45,507 nt of DNA from assembly GCA_022799035.1 (NCBI GenBank), contig JAAWNQ010000016.1, positions 1 through 45,507 on the forward strand. Direction: 5' to 3'. Position numbers and translations under genes: made by a program. Within the stretch, counting starts at the first letter, position 1. Each line of letters opens with the position of its first letter. Below the pieces are notes generated by a model. That model ran no database searches and was not told the DNA's origin. It worked only from the letters and a program-made list of their open reading frames with translations. The DNA is from Oscillospiraceae bacterium. GTDB taxonomy: Bacteria; Bacillota; Clostridia; Oscillospirales; Oscillospiraceae. Positions 21,774 through 30,167 of this stretch are shown piece by piece.

Positions 21774-23210
21774 ATGAACATTCTTTTTGCTTCTTCCGAG
21801 GTGGCTCCCTTTATTAAGACTGGGGGGCTGGCTGATGTGGCCGGGTCGCTGCCTCAGGCTTTGGCCCGGATGGGACATGATGTACGGGTCATCCTCCCCC
21901 TCCATGAGCGGATCGGGGAGGAATGGCGCTCCCAGATGACCTATCTCCAGAATTACAATGTCCATCTGGCCTGGCGGACCCCTTACTGCGGGTTGTTTGA
22001 GCTCCAGAAGGACGGGGTCACCTACTACTTTGTGGACAATGAGTATTACTTCAAGCGTTGGGATATCTACGGCCACTTCGACGACGCCGAGCGGTACGCC
22101 TTCTTCTCCCGGGCGGTCATTGAGACCCCGGGCCATGTGGGCTTCTGCCCCGACGTGATCCACTGCAACGACTGGCAGACCGCCCTGGTGCCCATCTACC
22201 TTCTGGAGGAGCGGCAGCGGGTCCCTGAGCTGATGGGGGCCAAGAGCGTATTCACCATCCACAACATTGAGTATCAGGGCCGCTACGGCCGGGACCTGCT
22301 GGTGGATATCTTCGGCCTGCCGGGCAGCTATTTCCACGAGGGGATGCTGGCCTATTACGGGGATATCAACCTGATGAAGGGGGCCATCTACGCCTCCGAC
22401 TATGTGACCACCGTCTCCCCCACCTACGCCGAGGAGCTGCGCTATGACTTCTACGCCCACGGTCTGGCCGGGGTGGTGGCGGGCAACGCCCACAAGATCC
22501 GGGGCATCCTCAACGGCATCGACGTGGAGCGGTACGACCCCTGGCATGACAAGCGGCTGCCCAAGCTGTACAGCGCCAAGCAGCTCAAGGGGAAGAAGGA
22601 GTGCAAGGCCGCCCTGCAGGAGATGGCGGGGCTGGAGCAGGACCCCAACGCCCCCGTCATCGGCTGTGTGTCCCGGCTGGTGGGGCACAAGGGCTTCGAT
22701 CTGGTGGTGGAGGCCATCCACGACATCATGGGCTGCGGCGCCCAGATGGTGGTGCTGGGCACCGGAGAGTGGCGGTATGAGGAGGCCTTCCGGAACGCGG
22801 CCTGGCAGTATCCCGGCCGGTTCTCCGCCCAGATCATGTACTCCGACGCCTTCTCCAACGCCATCTACGCCGGGGCGGATCTGTTCCTCATGCCCTCGGT
22901 GGCCGAGCCCTGCGGGCTGAGCCAGATGATCGCCATGCGTTACGGGACCCTGCCTGTGGTGCGGGAGACGGGAGGACTGCGGGACAGCGTCCAGCCCTGG
23001 AACCAGTTTACCGGGGAGGGCACCGGCTTCACCTTTGCCAACATTGACAAGGGGGACATGATGTGGGTGCTGTCCCAGGCGGTGGACCTCTACCGGGAGG
23101 ACCCCAAGGCCTGGAAGAAGCTGCAGCAGAACGCCATGACCGCCGACTTCTCCTGGGACCACTCCGCGGGACAGTACGCGGAGGTCTATGGCTGGGTCAC
23201 GGGGAAGTAA
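21774..23210 (+). CDS. glgA: glycogen synthase, 478 aa
   Basis: The GT5 enzyme adds glucose from ADP-glucose to the growing alpha-1,4 chain. Motifs: KTGGLADVAGSLPQAL (ADP-glucose binding, about 15-30), the HCNDWQTALVP stretch and SVAEPCGLSQMIAMRYGTLPVVRETGGL (about 375-405) with the conserved Glu and the C-terminal binding loop. The length is standard. CGGAGG lies upstream of the ATG. It is now separated from glgCD by the S23 cassette and its heptamer arrays. Confidence 0.96.
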   Translation: MNILFASSEVAPFIKTGGLADVAGSLPQALARMGHDVRVILPLHERIGEEWRSQMTYLQNYNVHLAWRTPYCGLFELQKDGVTYYFVDNEYYFKRWDIYGHFDDAERYAFFSRAVIETPGHVGFCPDVIHCNDWQTALVPIYLLEERQRVPELMGAKSVFTIHNIEYQGRYGRDLLVDIFGLPGSYFHEGMLAYYGDINLMKGAIYASDYVTTVSPTYAEELRYDFYAHGLAGVVAGNAHKIRGILNGIDVERYDPWHDKRLPKLYSAKQLKGKKECKAALQEMAGLEQDPNAPVIGCVSRLVGHKGFDLVVEAIHDIMGCGAQMVVLGTGEWRYEEAFRNAAWQYPGRFSAQIMYSDAFSNAIYAGADLFLMPSVAEPCGLSQMIAMRYGTLPVVRETGGLRDSVQPWNQFTGEGTGFTFANIDKGDMMWVLSQAVDLYREDPKAWKKLQQNAMTADFSWDHSAGQYAEVYGWVTGK

Positions 23211-23240
23211 AGGGAAAAAGGGAATCAGGAAAAAGCCGAG

Positions 23241-23276
23241 GCCGGGATCATTGGAAGGTGATCCCGGCTCTCTTTT
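23241..23276 (+). terminator. intrinsic terminator after glgA
   Basis: A 10-bp stem GCCGGGATCA/TGATCCCGGC with an 8-base loop is followed by TCTCTTTT. Confidence 0.8.
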
Positions 23277-23365
23277 CGCCGGGCTTCTCCCAGGCTTCCG
23301 GGGAGGGTCCCCGGGACAAGCCCTTCTCCGGCCACACCTGCCCCACTTTTCCCTTCTCTCTTTGT

Positions 23366-23394
23366 TTGACAGGGCTTCCACTTTGTGATAATAT
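23366..23394 (+). promoter_or_regulatory. promoter of glgP
   Basis: TTGACA (23366-23371), 17 bases and TAATAT (23389-23394), about 60 bases before the start codon. The terminator after glgA shows that glgP is a separate unit. Confidence 0.75.
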
Positions 23395-23452
23395 AGTTAG
23401 GCTCGGAAAATTTACCCTCTGCCATTTCAATTTTGGAACGGAGTGAACTTTT

Positions 23453-25882
23453 TTGAAAAAATACACGAAAAAAGAGCTGATGGACCTGATCATCGGCAAG
23501 CTGCAGCGGAACTTTGGACGGGATGTGGAGGACGCCACCTCCCAGCAGATGTTCCAGGCCTGCGCCATGGTGATCCGAGACATTATCTCCGCCCGGCAGT
23601 TGGAGACCTCCAACAAGATCCAGGAGGATCACGCCCGGCAGGTCCACTACCTGTCCATGGAGTTCCTCATGGGCCGGTCCCTGCGGAAGAACGCTTACAA
23701 CCTGGGGCTGGAGAAGACCCTGACCGAGGCCGTGGAGGCCCTTGGCTTCTCGGCGGCCGACCTGTTTGAGGAGGAGCCGGACGCGGGACTGGGCAACGGA
23801 GGCCTGGGCCGGCTGGCGGCCTGTTATCTGGACGCCGCCACCACCCTGGAGCTTCCCTTCACCGGCTACTCCATCTGTTATGAGCTGGGTATCTTCAAGC
23901 AGAAGATCATCGACGGCAAGCAGGAGGAGCTGCCCGACAACTGGCTGGACAAGGGGGGCTCCTGGCTCATCACCCATATGGACGAGGCCGAGGAGGTCCG
24001 CTTCGGCGGCGTCATCAAGGACGTATGGTACCCCGACGGCTCCCACGGCATTGAGCACAAGGGCTATACCTCCGTTCTGGCGGTGCCCCGGGACATGGAG
24101 ATCGCGGGCTACGGCACCAAGCACGCCAACGTGCTGCGGCTGTGGGAGGCCCAGAGCAGTGAACCGGTGGATCTGGCCTTTTTCAACCGGGGCGAGTATC
24201 TGAAGGCTTTGGAGAAGAAGGCCAACGCGGAGATCATCTCCAAGCAGCTCTACCCCGCCGATAACCACCGGGAGGGCAAGTCCCTGCGGCTCAAGCAGCA
24301 GTACTTCCTCTCCTCCGCCACCATCCAGTCGGTGTGCCACAGGCACAAGGCGGAGTACGGCACCCTGCGGAACTTCCATGAGAAGCATGTGTTCCAGATC
24401 AACGACACCCACCCCACCCTCATCATCCCTGAGCTGATGCGGATTTTGCTGGACCAGGAGGGCTACTCCTGGGACGACGCCTGGTTCATCGTCAGCCGGA
24501 GTGTGTGCTACACCAACCACACCGTCCTGGCCGAGGCCCTGGAGCGCTGGCCCCAGGATCTGGTGGAGGAGCTGCTGCCCCGGGTGTGGCAGATCATTCT
24601 GGAGATCTCGGGCCGGTATCAGGACCAGTTGGTGGCTTTCTTCCACGGGGATATGAGCAAGGTGGAGAGAATGGCCATCCTCTGGGGCGGTCAGGTCCGT
24701 ATGGCCAACCTGTGTGTGTGCGCCTGCTCGGCGGTGAACGGGGTCTCCGCCCTCCACTCCGATATTCTGAAGGCCGATGTGTTCCACGACGCCTACCAGA
24801 TGTTCCCCCAGAAGTTCCAGAACGTGACCAACGGCGTGGACCACCGCCGCTGGCTCAGCGAGGTGAATCCCCAGCTTGACGGCCTTATCAAGGAGTGCTG
24901 CGGCGGGGACAAGTATCTGCTCCAGCCCTCCTCCCTGTCCTGCCTGGAGAAGTTTGCCGGGGATACCTCGGTCCTGGCCCGGCTGGGATCCATCAAGCAC
25001 GAGAATAAGCTCCGCTTTGCCGCCTGGGCCAAGCGGGAGAGCGGCATCACCCTGAACACCGACGCCATGTTCGACGTGCAGGTCAAGCGGCTCCACGAGT
25101 ATAAGCGGCAGCTGCTGAACCTGCTTCACATCATCTATCTGTGGCAGCGGCTCCACGAGGACCCCCACTTTGACATGACCCCCAGGACCTACCTCTTCGG
25201 GGCCAAGGCCGCCCCCAGCTACACTGTGGCCAAGGATATCATCCACCTGATCAACTCCCTGTCCCACACCATCAACAACGACCCTGTGTGCAAGGATAAG
25301 CTCCAGGTCTTCTTCCTGGAGAACTACCGGGTATCCATGGCGGAAATGCTCATGCCCGCCAGCGAGCTGAGCGAGCAGATCTCCACCGCCGGCAAGGAGG
25401 CCAGCGGCACGGGCAACATGAAGTTTATGATGAACGGGGCCGTGACCATCGGCACCCTGGACGGGGCCAACGTGGAGATGCACCAGGTTTTGGGGGATGA
25501 GAACATCTTCCTCTTCGGTCTCAAGGCCGACGAGGTCCAGGAGATGCTCCGCCGGGGCTACAACCCCCACGGGTACTATATGCAGAACCCTGTGCTCAAG
25601 GCGGTCATCGACCAGCTCTCCGCCGGATTCGACGACCATGTGAGCTACGCCGAGCTGGCTAAGGGACTTCTCTTTGGCGCCGGCGGCCCCGCCGACCAGT
25701 ATTTCCTGCTGGCCGACTTTGAGAGCTACCGGGCGGCCCAGGAGACGGCGGGACGGACCTATCAGGATCCCACCGCCTGGAACCGGATGAGCCTCTACAA
25801 CATCGCCCGCTCCGGCATCTTCGCCGCCGACCGCTCGGTTGCCGAGTATGCGGAGAATATCTGGAAGGTGCCCCACAAGTAA
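23453..25882 (+). CDS. glgP: glycogen/starch phosphorylase, 809 aa
   Basis: The enzyme releases glucose-1-phosphate from the non-reducing ends of glycogen using pyridoxal phosphate. The GNGGLGRLAACYLDA motif (about 113-128), the QINDTHPT site and the PLP-binding lysine in KEASGTGNMKFMMNGAVTIGTLDGANVEM (about Lys657) are intact. The length is normal for bacterial GlgP. It starts with TTG at 23453 behind GGAG, giving MKKYTKKELM. It has its own promoter and terminator, so breakdown can be controlled apart from synthesis. Confidence 0.96.
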   Translation: MKKYTKKELMDLIIGKLQRNFGRDVEDATSQQMFQACAMVIRDIISARQLETSNKIQEDHARQVHYLSMEFLMGRSLRKNAYNLGLEKTLTEAVEALGFSAADLFEEEPDAGLGNGGLGRLAACYLDAATTLELPFTGYSICYELGIFKQKIIDGKQEELPDNWLDKGGSWLITHMDEAEEVRFGGVIKDVWYPDGSHGIEHKGYTSVLAVPRDMEIAGYGTKHANVLRLWEAQSSEPVDLAFFNRGEYLKALEKKANAEIISKQLYPADNHREGKSLRLKQQYFLSSATIQSVCHRHKAEYGTLRNFHEKHVFQINDTHPTLIIPELMRILLDQEGYSWDDAWFIVSRSVCYTNHTVLAEALERWPQDLVEELLPRVWQIILEISGRYQDQLVAFFHGDMSKVERMAILWGGQVRMANLCVCACSAVNGVSALHSDILKADVFHDAYQMFPQKFQNVTNGVDHRRWLSEVNPQLDGLIKECCGGDKYLLQPSSLSCLEKFAGDTSVLARLGSIKHENKLRFAAWAKRESGITLNTDAMFDVQVKRLHEYKRQLLNLLHIIYLWQRLHEDPHFDMTPRTYLFGAKAAPSYTVAKDIIHLINSLSHTINNDPVCKDKLQVFFLENYRVSMAEMLMPASELSEQISTAGKEASGTGNMKFMMNGAVTIGTLDGANVEMHQVLGDENIFLFGLKADEVQEMLRRGYNPHGYYMQNPVLKAVIDQLSAGFDDHVSYAELAKGLLFGAGGPADQYFLLADFESYRAAQETAGRTYQDPTAWNRMSLYNIARSGIFAADRSVAEYAENIWKVPHK

Positions 25883-25886
25883 GGGA

Positions 25887-25907
25887 AAGTTAAAAATGAA
25901 AAGTGAA
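25887..25907. repeat. heptamer array 4 (partial)
   Basis: AAG, TTAAAAA, TGAAAAG, TGAA: about two and a half units, four bases after the glgP stop, in the left-end orientation (like array 2). It runs straight into the terminator stem. Confidence 0.75.
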
Positions 25908-25941
25908 GGACCACGGCGAATTTCGCCGTGGTCCTTTTTTT
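25906..25941 (+). terminator. intrinsic terminator of glgP
   Basis: AAGGACCACGGCG pairs with CGCCGTGGTCCTT around a 5-base loop, followed by seven T. Confidence 0.93.
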
Positions 25942-26023
25942 GAAAAAGGGATGGGAATGGGGAGGGTGAGCCCTGCATGGAATGGCGGGCCGGGTGAGCC
26001 TTGGGGTGGTTTCTTTCGGGAAA

Positions 26024-26045
26024 AATGTAAAGTGTGCTTGACATT
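26024..26045. promoter_or_regulatory. operator 1 overlapping the XRE-gene -35 box
   Basis: An imperfect palindrome (AATGTAAAG...GCTTGACATT) differs from the perfect palindrome at 26071-26092 at a few positions and contains the -35 TTGACA. A bound repressor would cover the promoter. Confidence 0.6.
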
Positions 26046-26066
26046 TCTGAGGGGCCGTGGTATACT
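26038..26066 (+). promoter_or_regulatory. promoter of the XRE/membrane-protein operon
   Basis: Consensus TTGACA (26038-26043), 17 bases and TATACT (26061-26066). Confidence 0.88.
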
Positions 26067-26070
26067 CCGA

Positions 26071-26092
26071 GATGTAAAGCAAGCTTTACATC
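26071..26092. promoter_or_regulatory. operator 2, perfect 22-bp palindrome
   Basis: GATGTAAAGC and its exact complement GCTTTACATC are separated by AA. It lies just downstream of the -10, centred 47 bases from operator 1. Confidence 0.75.
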
Positions 26093-26113
26093 TTTGTGAA
26101 AGGAGGGGCTGCC

Positions 26114-26314
26114 GTGACCAATCGGATCGCGGAATTGCGGCGGGAGCGGCATCTCTCCCAGGCGGAGCTGGCCGAGGGCCTGGAGGTGACCAGGCAGACC
26201 ATCATCTCCCTGGAGAGCGGGCGGTATAACGCCTCCCTGCTGCTGGCCCACAGGATCGCCCGATATTTCGGGCTGACCATCGAGGACATTTTTTTATTTG
26301 AGGAGGAACCGTAA
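26114..26314 (+). CDS. small XRE-family regulator, 66 aa
   Basis: The start is GTG at 26114, nine bases after AAAGGAGG; an upstream in-frame GTG lacks a site. The protein is one HTH domain, NRIAELRRERHLSQAELAEGLEVTRQTIISLESGRYNASLLLAHRIARYFGLTIEDIF in outline, the YozG/Xre-like type that often precedes a small membrane protein gene. The double palindrome at its promoter suggests it represses its own operon. Confidence 0.9.
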   Translation: MTNRIAELRRERHLSQAELAEGLEVTRQTIISLESGRYNASLLLAHRIARYFGLTIEDIFLFEEEP

Positions 26315-26776
26315 ATGTTGATGAAGCTGATCTCCTGCTCTGGCGACTTTGAAAAGTCGCTGAAACTGCGCCGGCTGGTGGCTCTAGCCCTGCTCTGCGT
26401 GGGGCTGGTGGGGTTCGCCTGCTACTTTTTCCTGGTCCCCGGCAGCTCCCTGCCCGACTTTGCCCAGGGGTTCTATCTGGGTGCGGCCAGCGGCATCTCC
26501 GCCGGGGCGGTGGTGCTGTTGTGCCGGGTCCAGTATCTGCTGACCCACCCGGAGGCCCAGAGAAGGGCCAAGATCCAGGAGACCGACGAGAGGGAGCTGT
26601 CCATTCTTCACTCCGCCTTCCAGACAGCGGGGGTGGTGGCCTTCTTCACCGCCGCCGGGGCCCTGTTCGTGGTGTTGCCCTTCTCCCGGGAGGCCTTTTA
26701 CGCCCTGCTGGGGGTGATGGCCCTCTATGCCGTCACCTTTGTGGTGGCCTGTATGGTGCTGGAGAGGCGGGTGTAG
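26315..26776 (+). CDS. integral membrane protein, 153 aa, partner of the XRE gene
   Basis: It begins right after the XRE stop (TAA at 26312-26314) and has GAGGAGG. Four hydrophobic helices are visible: LVALALLCVGLVGFACYFFLV, QGFYLGAASGISAGAVVLL, FQTAGVVAFFTAAGALFVVL and AFYALLGVMALYAVTFVVACMVL. Between helices 2 and 3 is a conserved-looking cytoplasmic loop (RRAKIQETDERELSI). XRE plus DUF-type membrane pairs of this form are common in Clostridia; their function is not known to me. The ETDER-like loop is shared by related families, as I recall. Confidence 0.75.
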   Translation: MLMKLISCSGDFEKSLKLRRLVALALLCVGLVGFACYFFLVPGSSLPDFAQGFYLGAASGISAGAVVLLCRVQYLLTHPEAQRRAKIQETDERELSILHSAFQTAGVVAFFTAAGALFVVLPFSREAFYALLGVMALYAVTFVVACMVLERRV

Positions 26777-26802
26777 GGAGATTGTTTATCTTTCTATATT
26801 CA

Positions 26803-26900
26803 CCTGCCCGGTGGGGGGCCACTCTCCCGCCTGCCCGGTGGGGGGCCACTCTCCCGCCTGCCCGGTGGGGGCCACTCTCCCGCCTGCCCGGCGGGGGGCC
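26803..26900. repeat. 27-bp G/C-rich tandem repeat, 3.7 units
   Basis: Units start at 26803, 26830, 26857 (26 bases, one G less) and 26883 (partial). Each has a GGTGGGGGGCC block. It is in the non-coding 26777-27324 interval, directly after the membrane-protein gene. A hairpin AACCGCTTTAAAAGCGGTT (26903-26921) closes it. Confidence 0.88.
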
Positions 26901-26939
26901 AAAACCGCTTTAAAAGCGGTTCTGGACTCCGAATCTTAA

Positions 26940-27040
26940 GGGCGTAAGACCAGTGGAAAGAAGAAGGAACTACGGTACAACCGTAAAGAGCCCAAATCCA
27001 GAAATGTTATCCCTCGAATGAAAACCCTATAGTTACGCCC
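26940..27040 (+). ncRNA. candidate structured RNA or repeat (function unknown)
   Basis: GGGCGTAA (26940-26947) pairs perfectly with TTACGCCC (27033-27040) around about 85 bases that contain another perfect hairpin (TACGGT-ACA-ACCGTA, 26971-26985). No credible ORF covers it. No known RNA family is recognised. The strand is arbitrary. The rest of the interval (27041-27275) holds a GGGCGCATGATATGCCGCCC near-palindrome (27167-27186), typical of dispersed intergenic repeats in this group, and no gene that I can support. Confidence 0.35.
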
Positions 27041-27275
27041 CATATTGACCGGCGGCTTCCTCAGGTTGACCCGCCGTCCCTCTTGCGCCGCTGCCGCTGA
27101 GGGGAGCGTAACCCTTGGGTCCTTCGCTGTGATTCACGCCGCCTGGGCGGGGGGGCTGGCGGAGAGCGGGCGCATGATATGCCGCCCCTACGAAGGGCAC
27201 GGGGGTTCTTTGGGATGGTCTTGGGATCCTGCCGTCTGCCTTGCAAGGCCGCCATGAAGCGCGGGTGAGTTAGCC

Positions 27276-27311
27276 AAAAAAAGAGCCTTCCCGGAGGAAG
27301 GCTCTTTTTTG
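27276..27311 (-). terminator. terminator of the RNase J gene
   Basis: A 10-bp stem AGAGCCTTCC/GGAAGGCTCT, loop CGGA, with seven A on one side and six T on the other. It lies 14 bases after the leftward gene's stop. Confidence 0.92.
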
Positions 27312-27324
27312 ATGCTGTATTCCC

Positions 27325-28983
27325 TTATACTTCCATAATAACAGGCAAAATCATGGGGTTCCGCTTGGTCTTTTTGAACAGGTAGTTGCTCAGGTCGTCC
27401 CGGATGTCCCCCTTGATGGCGTTCCAGTCCCAGCGGTTGGCCCGCTGGCTCTTTTCCAGGCTATCCAGGGCCACCGTCTTCAATTCCTCCATCAGGCCCT
27501 CGGACTCCTTGACGTAGATGAAGCCCCGGGTGATGATATCGGGGCCGGAGAGGAGCCCACCGTCGTCGGCGGAAACCGAGCAGACCACCACGATCATGCC
27601 GTCCTCGGCCAGGTGCTTCCGGTCCCGGAGGACCACCGCGCCCACGTCGCCTACGCCGTAGCCGTCCACAAATACCCGACCCGCGGGCACTGTACCGTTG
27701 ATACGGGCGGCGTTGTGGCTCACCTCGATGACCTTGCCGATATCGGCAATGACGATATTCCGGGGGTCCATGCCCATGTCCTGAGCCAGCTTGGAGTGGA
27801 CCTTCAGGTGCCGCTGCTCCCCGTGGACAGGGATGAAAAACCTGGGCTTCAGCAAGGCGTGGACAATCTTCAGCTCGTCGGCGCAGGCGTGGCCGGAGAC
27901 ATGGAGGGCCCCCTGCCGCTCGTTTACCACCTCGGCTCCCTTGCGGTAGAGCTCGTTGATAACGCTGCCGATGGCGTTCTCGTTGCCCGGGATGGCCGAG
28001 GCTGAGAAGATGACCCGGTCCCCGGCCTGGATCTCGATCTGCCGGTGGGTGTTGAAGGCCATCCTGGTCATAGCGGACATGCTCTCCCCCTGGCTTCCGG
28101 TGGTGACCACACAGACCTTGTTCTTGGGAAGGCTCTTGATCTGGGCAATGTCCACCAGGACCCCCGAGGGGATGTTCATATAGCCCAGCTCGGAGGAGAC
28201 CTTGATGGCGTTCTCCATGCTCCGGCCGGTGATGGCCACCCGGCGGCCGTACTTGGCGGCCACCGAGATGATCTGCTGGATCCGGTCCACGTTGGAGGCA
28301 AAGGTGGCGATGATGATCCGCTCCTCACAGCCCCGGAACAGGGCGTCGAAGGAGGCCCCCACGCTCCGCTCGGACTTGGTGTAGCCCGCCTGCTCCACAT
28401 TGGTGGAGTCGCAGAGAAGGGCCAGGACCCCGTCCTTTCCAAGCTGGCCCAGCCGGGCCAGGTCGATCATGCCCCCGGAGACGGGGGTGGCGTCGATCTT
28501 AAAGTCGCCGGTGTGAACGCACACGCCCAGGGGGGTGCGGATGGCGAAGGCCACCGCGTCGGCGATGGAGTGGTTCACGTGGATGAACTCCACTCCGAAC
28601 CGGCCCGCCTTCACCGTCTCCCCCGCCTCGCAGGTGATGAGGCGGGTCTTGTTCACCAGATGGTGCTCCTCCAACTTCAGCTTGATGAGCCCCGCAGACA
28701 TGCGGGTGGCATAGACCGGAACGTTCAGCTCCCGGAGAAGGTAGGGCAGGGACCCGATGTGGTCCTCGTGGCCATGGGTGATGAAGATGCCCCGGATCTT
28801 GTCCCGGTTCTTGATCAGATAGGTGAAGTCGGGGATGACCACGTCGATGCCGTACATGTCGTTATCGGGAAAGCCCATACCGGCGTCCACCACGATAATG
28901 TCGCTGCCGTACTCATAGACGGTCATGTTCTTGCCAATCTCGTTGAGACCGCCAAGAGGGATGATTTTTAATTTTTCTGCCAT
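27325..28983 (-). CDS. rnj: ribonuclease J, 552 aa
   Basis: RNase J is the 5' exonuclease/endonuclease central to RNA turnover in Firmicutes. The metallo-beta-lactamase core starts KLKIIPLGGLNEIGKNMTVYEYG and has the zinc motif THGHEDHIG. Then come the beta-CASP domain (TTGSQGESMSAMTRMA, SGHACADELKI, PVHGEQRHL) and a C-terminal domain ending RNPMILPVIMEV. The start at 28983 is preferred because it gives the usual N-terminus. AAGGAG lies 15 bases upstream, rather far, so translation from the in-frame ATT near 28998 or the ATG at 29013 cannot be excluded. There is a long structured leader. Confidence 0.95.
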   Translation of the reverse strand: MAEKLKIIPLGGLNEIGKNMTVYEYGSDIIVVDAGMGFPDNDMYGIDVVIPDFTYLIKNRDKIRGIFITHGHEDHIGSLPYLLRELNVPVYATRMSAGLIKLKLEEHHLVNKTRLITCEAGETVKAGRFGVEFIHVNHSIADAVAFAIRTPLGVCVHTGDFKIDATPVSGGMIDLARLGQLGKDGVLALLCDSTNVEQAGYTKSERSVGASFDALFRGCEERIIIATFASNVDRIQQIISVAAKYGRRVAITGRSMENAIKVSSELGYMNIPSGVLVDIAQIKSLPKNKVCVVTTGSQGESMSAMTRMAFNTHRQIEIQAGDRVIFSASAIPGNENAIGSVINELYRKGAEVVNERQGALHVSGHACADELKIVHALLKPRFFIPVHGEQRHLKVHSKLAQDMGMDPRNIVIADIGKVIEVSHNAARINGTVPAGRVFVDGYGVGDVGAVVLRDRKHLAEDGMIVVVCSVSADDGGLLSGPDIITRGFIYVKESEGLMEELKTVALDSLEKSQRANRWDWNAIKGDIRDDLSNYLFKKTKRNPMILPVIMEV

Positions 28984-29042
28984 TGGTTGTTCAATACACT
29001 CCTTTTCAGTCATACAGGGTTGGTTGGTATGTAGGACAAGGA

Positions 29043-29168
29043 GGGCGACAAAACAAGGCCAGAAGGCCGCCCGGTGCTATCCTGCCCTGTATCGCCGGAT
29101 AGTTGGGCCGCCCCCTCGCCGGGGCTCCTTAGTCCTGGATCGCTTATCTCACAACGCTTTGAAAGCGT
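29043..29168 (-). promoter_or_regulatory. long structured 5' leader of the RNase J mRNA
   Basis: Between the -10-like TATACT motifs at 29197-29207 (leftward) and the coding region lie about 180 transcribed bases. They contain at least four stems: ACGCT/AGCGT (29154-29168), GCCCC/GGGGC (29109-29124), CTATCC/GGATAG (29077-29102) and GGCC-AGAA-GGCC enclosed by GGGC/GCCC (29043-29072). Since RNase J and RNase E mRNAs are often autoregulated through their leaders, this may be the target. That last step is inference. Confidence 0.45.
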
Positions 29169-29356
29169 GAAAAGCCGTATCAAGTGGAACACGGTCAGTA
29201 TAGTATAACACATTTGAATGGAAAAGTATACCACAAAAAGGGAAAAAGCCAAAAGAAAAAGGATATGGGTATCCCCATCCCCCGTCCTCCCCCTGACTTT
29301 GTCAGAAAAGGTTTATGTTTTCTTTATATCCCAGAAAAGATTCCTTGAGACTTCCC

Positions 29357-29365
29357 TGGTATACT
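29357..29365 (+). promoter_or_regulatory. extended -10 promoter for the BceAB-like operon
   Basis: TGGTATACT is an extended -10 element 35 bases before the start codon. The -35 region is poor. ATGAGAAGGAGGATGG provides the ribosome binding site. Confidence 0.45.
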
Positions 29366-29399
29366 GGGTTTACTTTCTTGATGAGAAGGAGGATGGGAC

Positions 29400-30167
29400 A
29401 TGGATCCTATTTTACACGTGCAGGGACTGGAAAAAATATACGGAGGCAGGGGAAACCGGACCCACGCCCTCCGGGGGCTGGACCTGAAGGTGTTTCCCGG
29501 GGAGTTCGTGGGGGTCATGGGGCCTTCGGGCAGCGGCAAGACCACCCTTTTGAACTGTATCTCCACCATCGACGCCCCCTCCGCCGGGTCCATCATGGTG
29601 GACGGGGCGGAGCTGACCCGGCTGAAGGGGAAGGCCCTTGCCAAATTCCGCCGGGAGCGGCTGGGGTTCATCTTTCAGGACTGCAACCTGCTGGACACCC
29701 TGACGGGGCTGGAGAACATCGCCCTGGCCCTCACCATCTCGGGGACCGACCCCCGCTCGGTGGAAAAGCGCGCCCGGGAGGCGGCGGCGCTTTTGGGGGT
29801 GGAGGACGTGCTGGACAAGTTCCCCTATCAGATGTCCGGCGGCCAGCAGCAGCGGGTGGCGGCGGCGAGGGCTATGGTGACAAATCCCGCCCTCATCTTT
29901 GCCGATGAGCCTACGGGGGCGCTGGATTCCAAGTCCACGGGGATGCTGCTGGGGCAGCTGGACAAGCTCAACCGGCAGGAGGGGGCCACCATTTTGCTGG
30001 TGACCCACGACGCCTTTACCGCCTCCTACTGCCGGCGGATCCTGTTTTTGCGGGATGGGCAGCTCTACAAGGAGCTTCACCGGGGCGGGACGGACCGGAG
30101 GATGTTCTTCCGGGAGATCTTGTCTGTGGTCAGCGAACTGGGAGGTGACAGCGGCGATGTCCTGTAA
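29400..30167 (+). CDS. BceA-type ABC transporter ATPase, 255 aa
   Basis: Walker A GPSGSGKTTLLN (about 41-52), the Q-loop FQDCNLLD, signature MSGGQQQRVAAARAM, Walker B ALIFADEPTGALD and the H-loop LLVTHDA are all intact. The sequence is of the MacB/BceA type, which powers membrane-protein complexes that detach antimicrobial peptides from lipid II-cycle targets rather than translocating a substrate. It overlaps the permease gene by 11 bases. No BceRS two-component system is next to it, so regulation may be in trans. Confidence 0.92.
   Translation: MDPILHVQGLEKIYGGRGNRTHALRGLDLKVFPGEFVGVMGPSGSGKTTLLNCISTIDAPSAGSIMVDGAELTRLKGKALAKFRRERLGFIFQDCNLLDTLTGLENIALALTISGTDPRSVEKRAREAAALLGVEDVLDKFPYQMSGGQQQRVAAARAMVTNPALIFADEPTGALDSKSTGMLLGQLDKLNRQEGATILLVTHDAFTASYCRRILFLRDGQLYKELHRGGTDRRMFFREILSVVSELGGDSGDVL

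Noticed and set aside
23225-26251. Very long open frame (about 1008 codons) antisense to glgP
   Set aside because: glgP on the other strand has complete catalytic motifs; the antisense frame is a by-product of high GC third positions, with low-complexity Gly/Val/His-rich sequence and no start signals.
27045-27257. 70-codon ORF in the repeat-rich interval
   Set aside because: No ribosome binding site, composition like a dispersed repeat and no recognisable fold.
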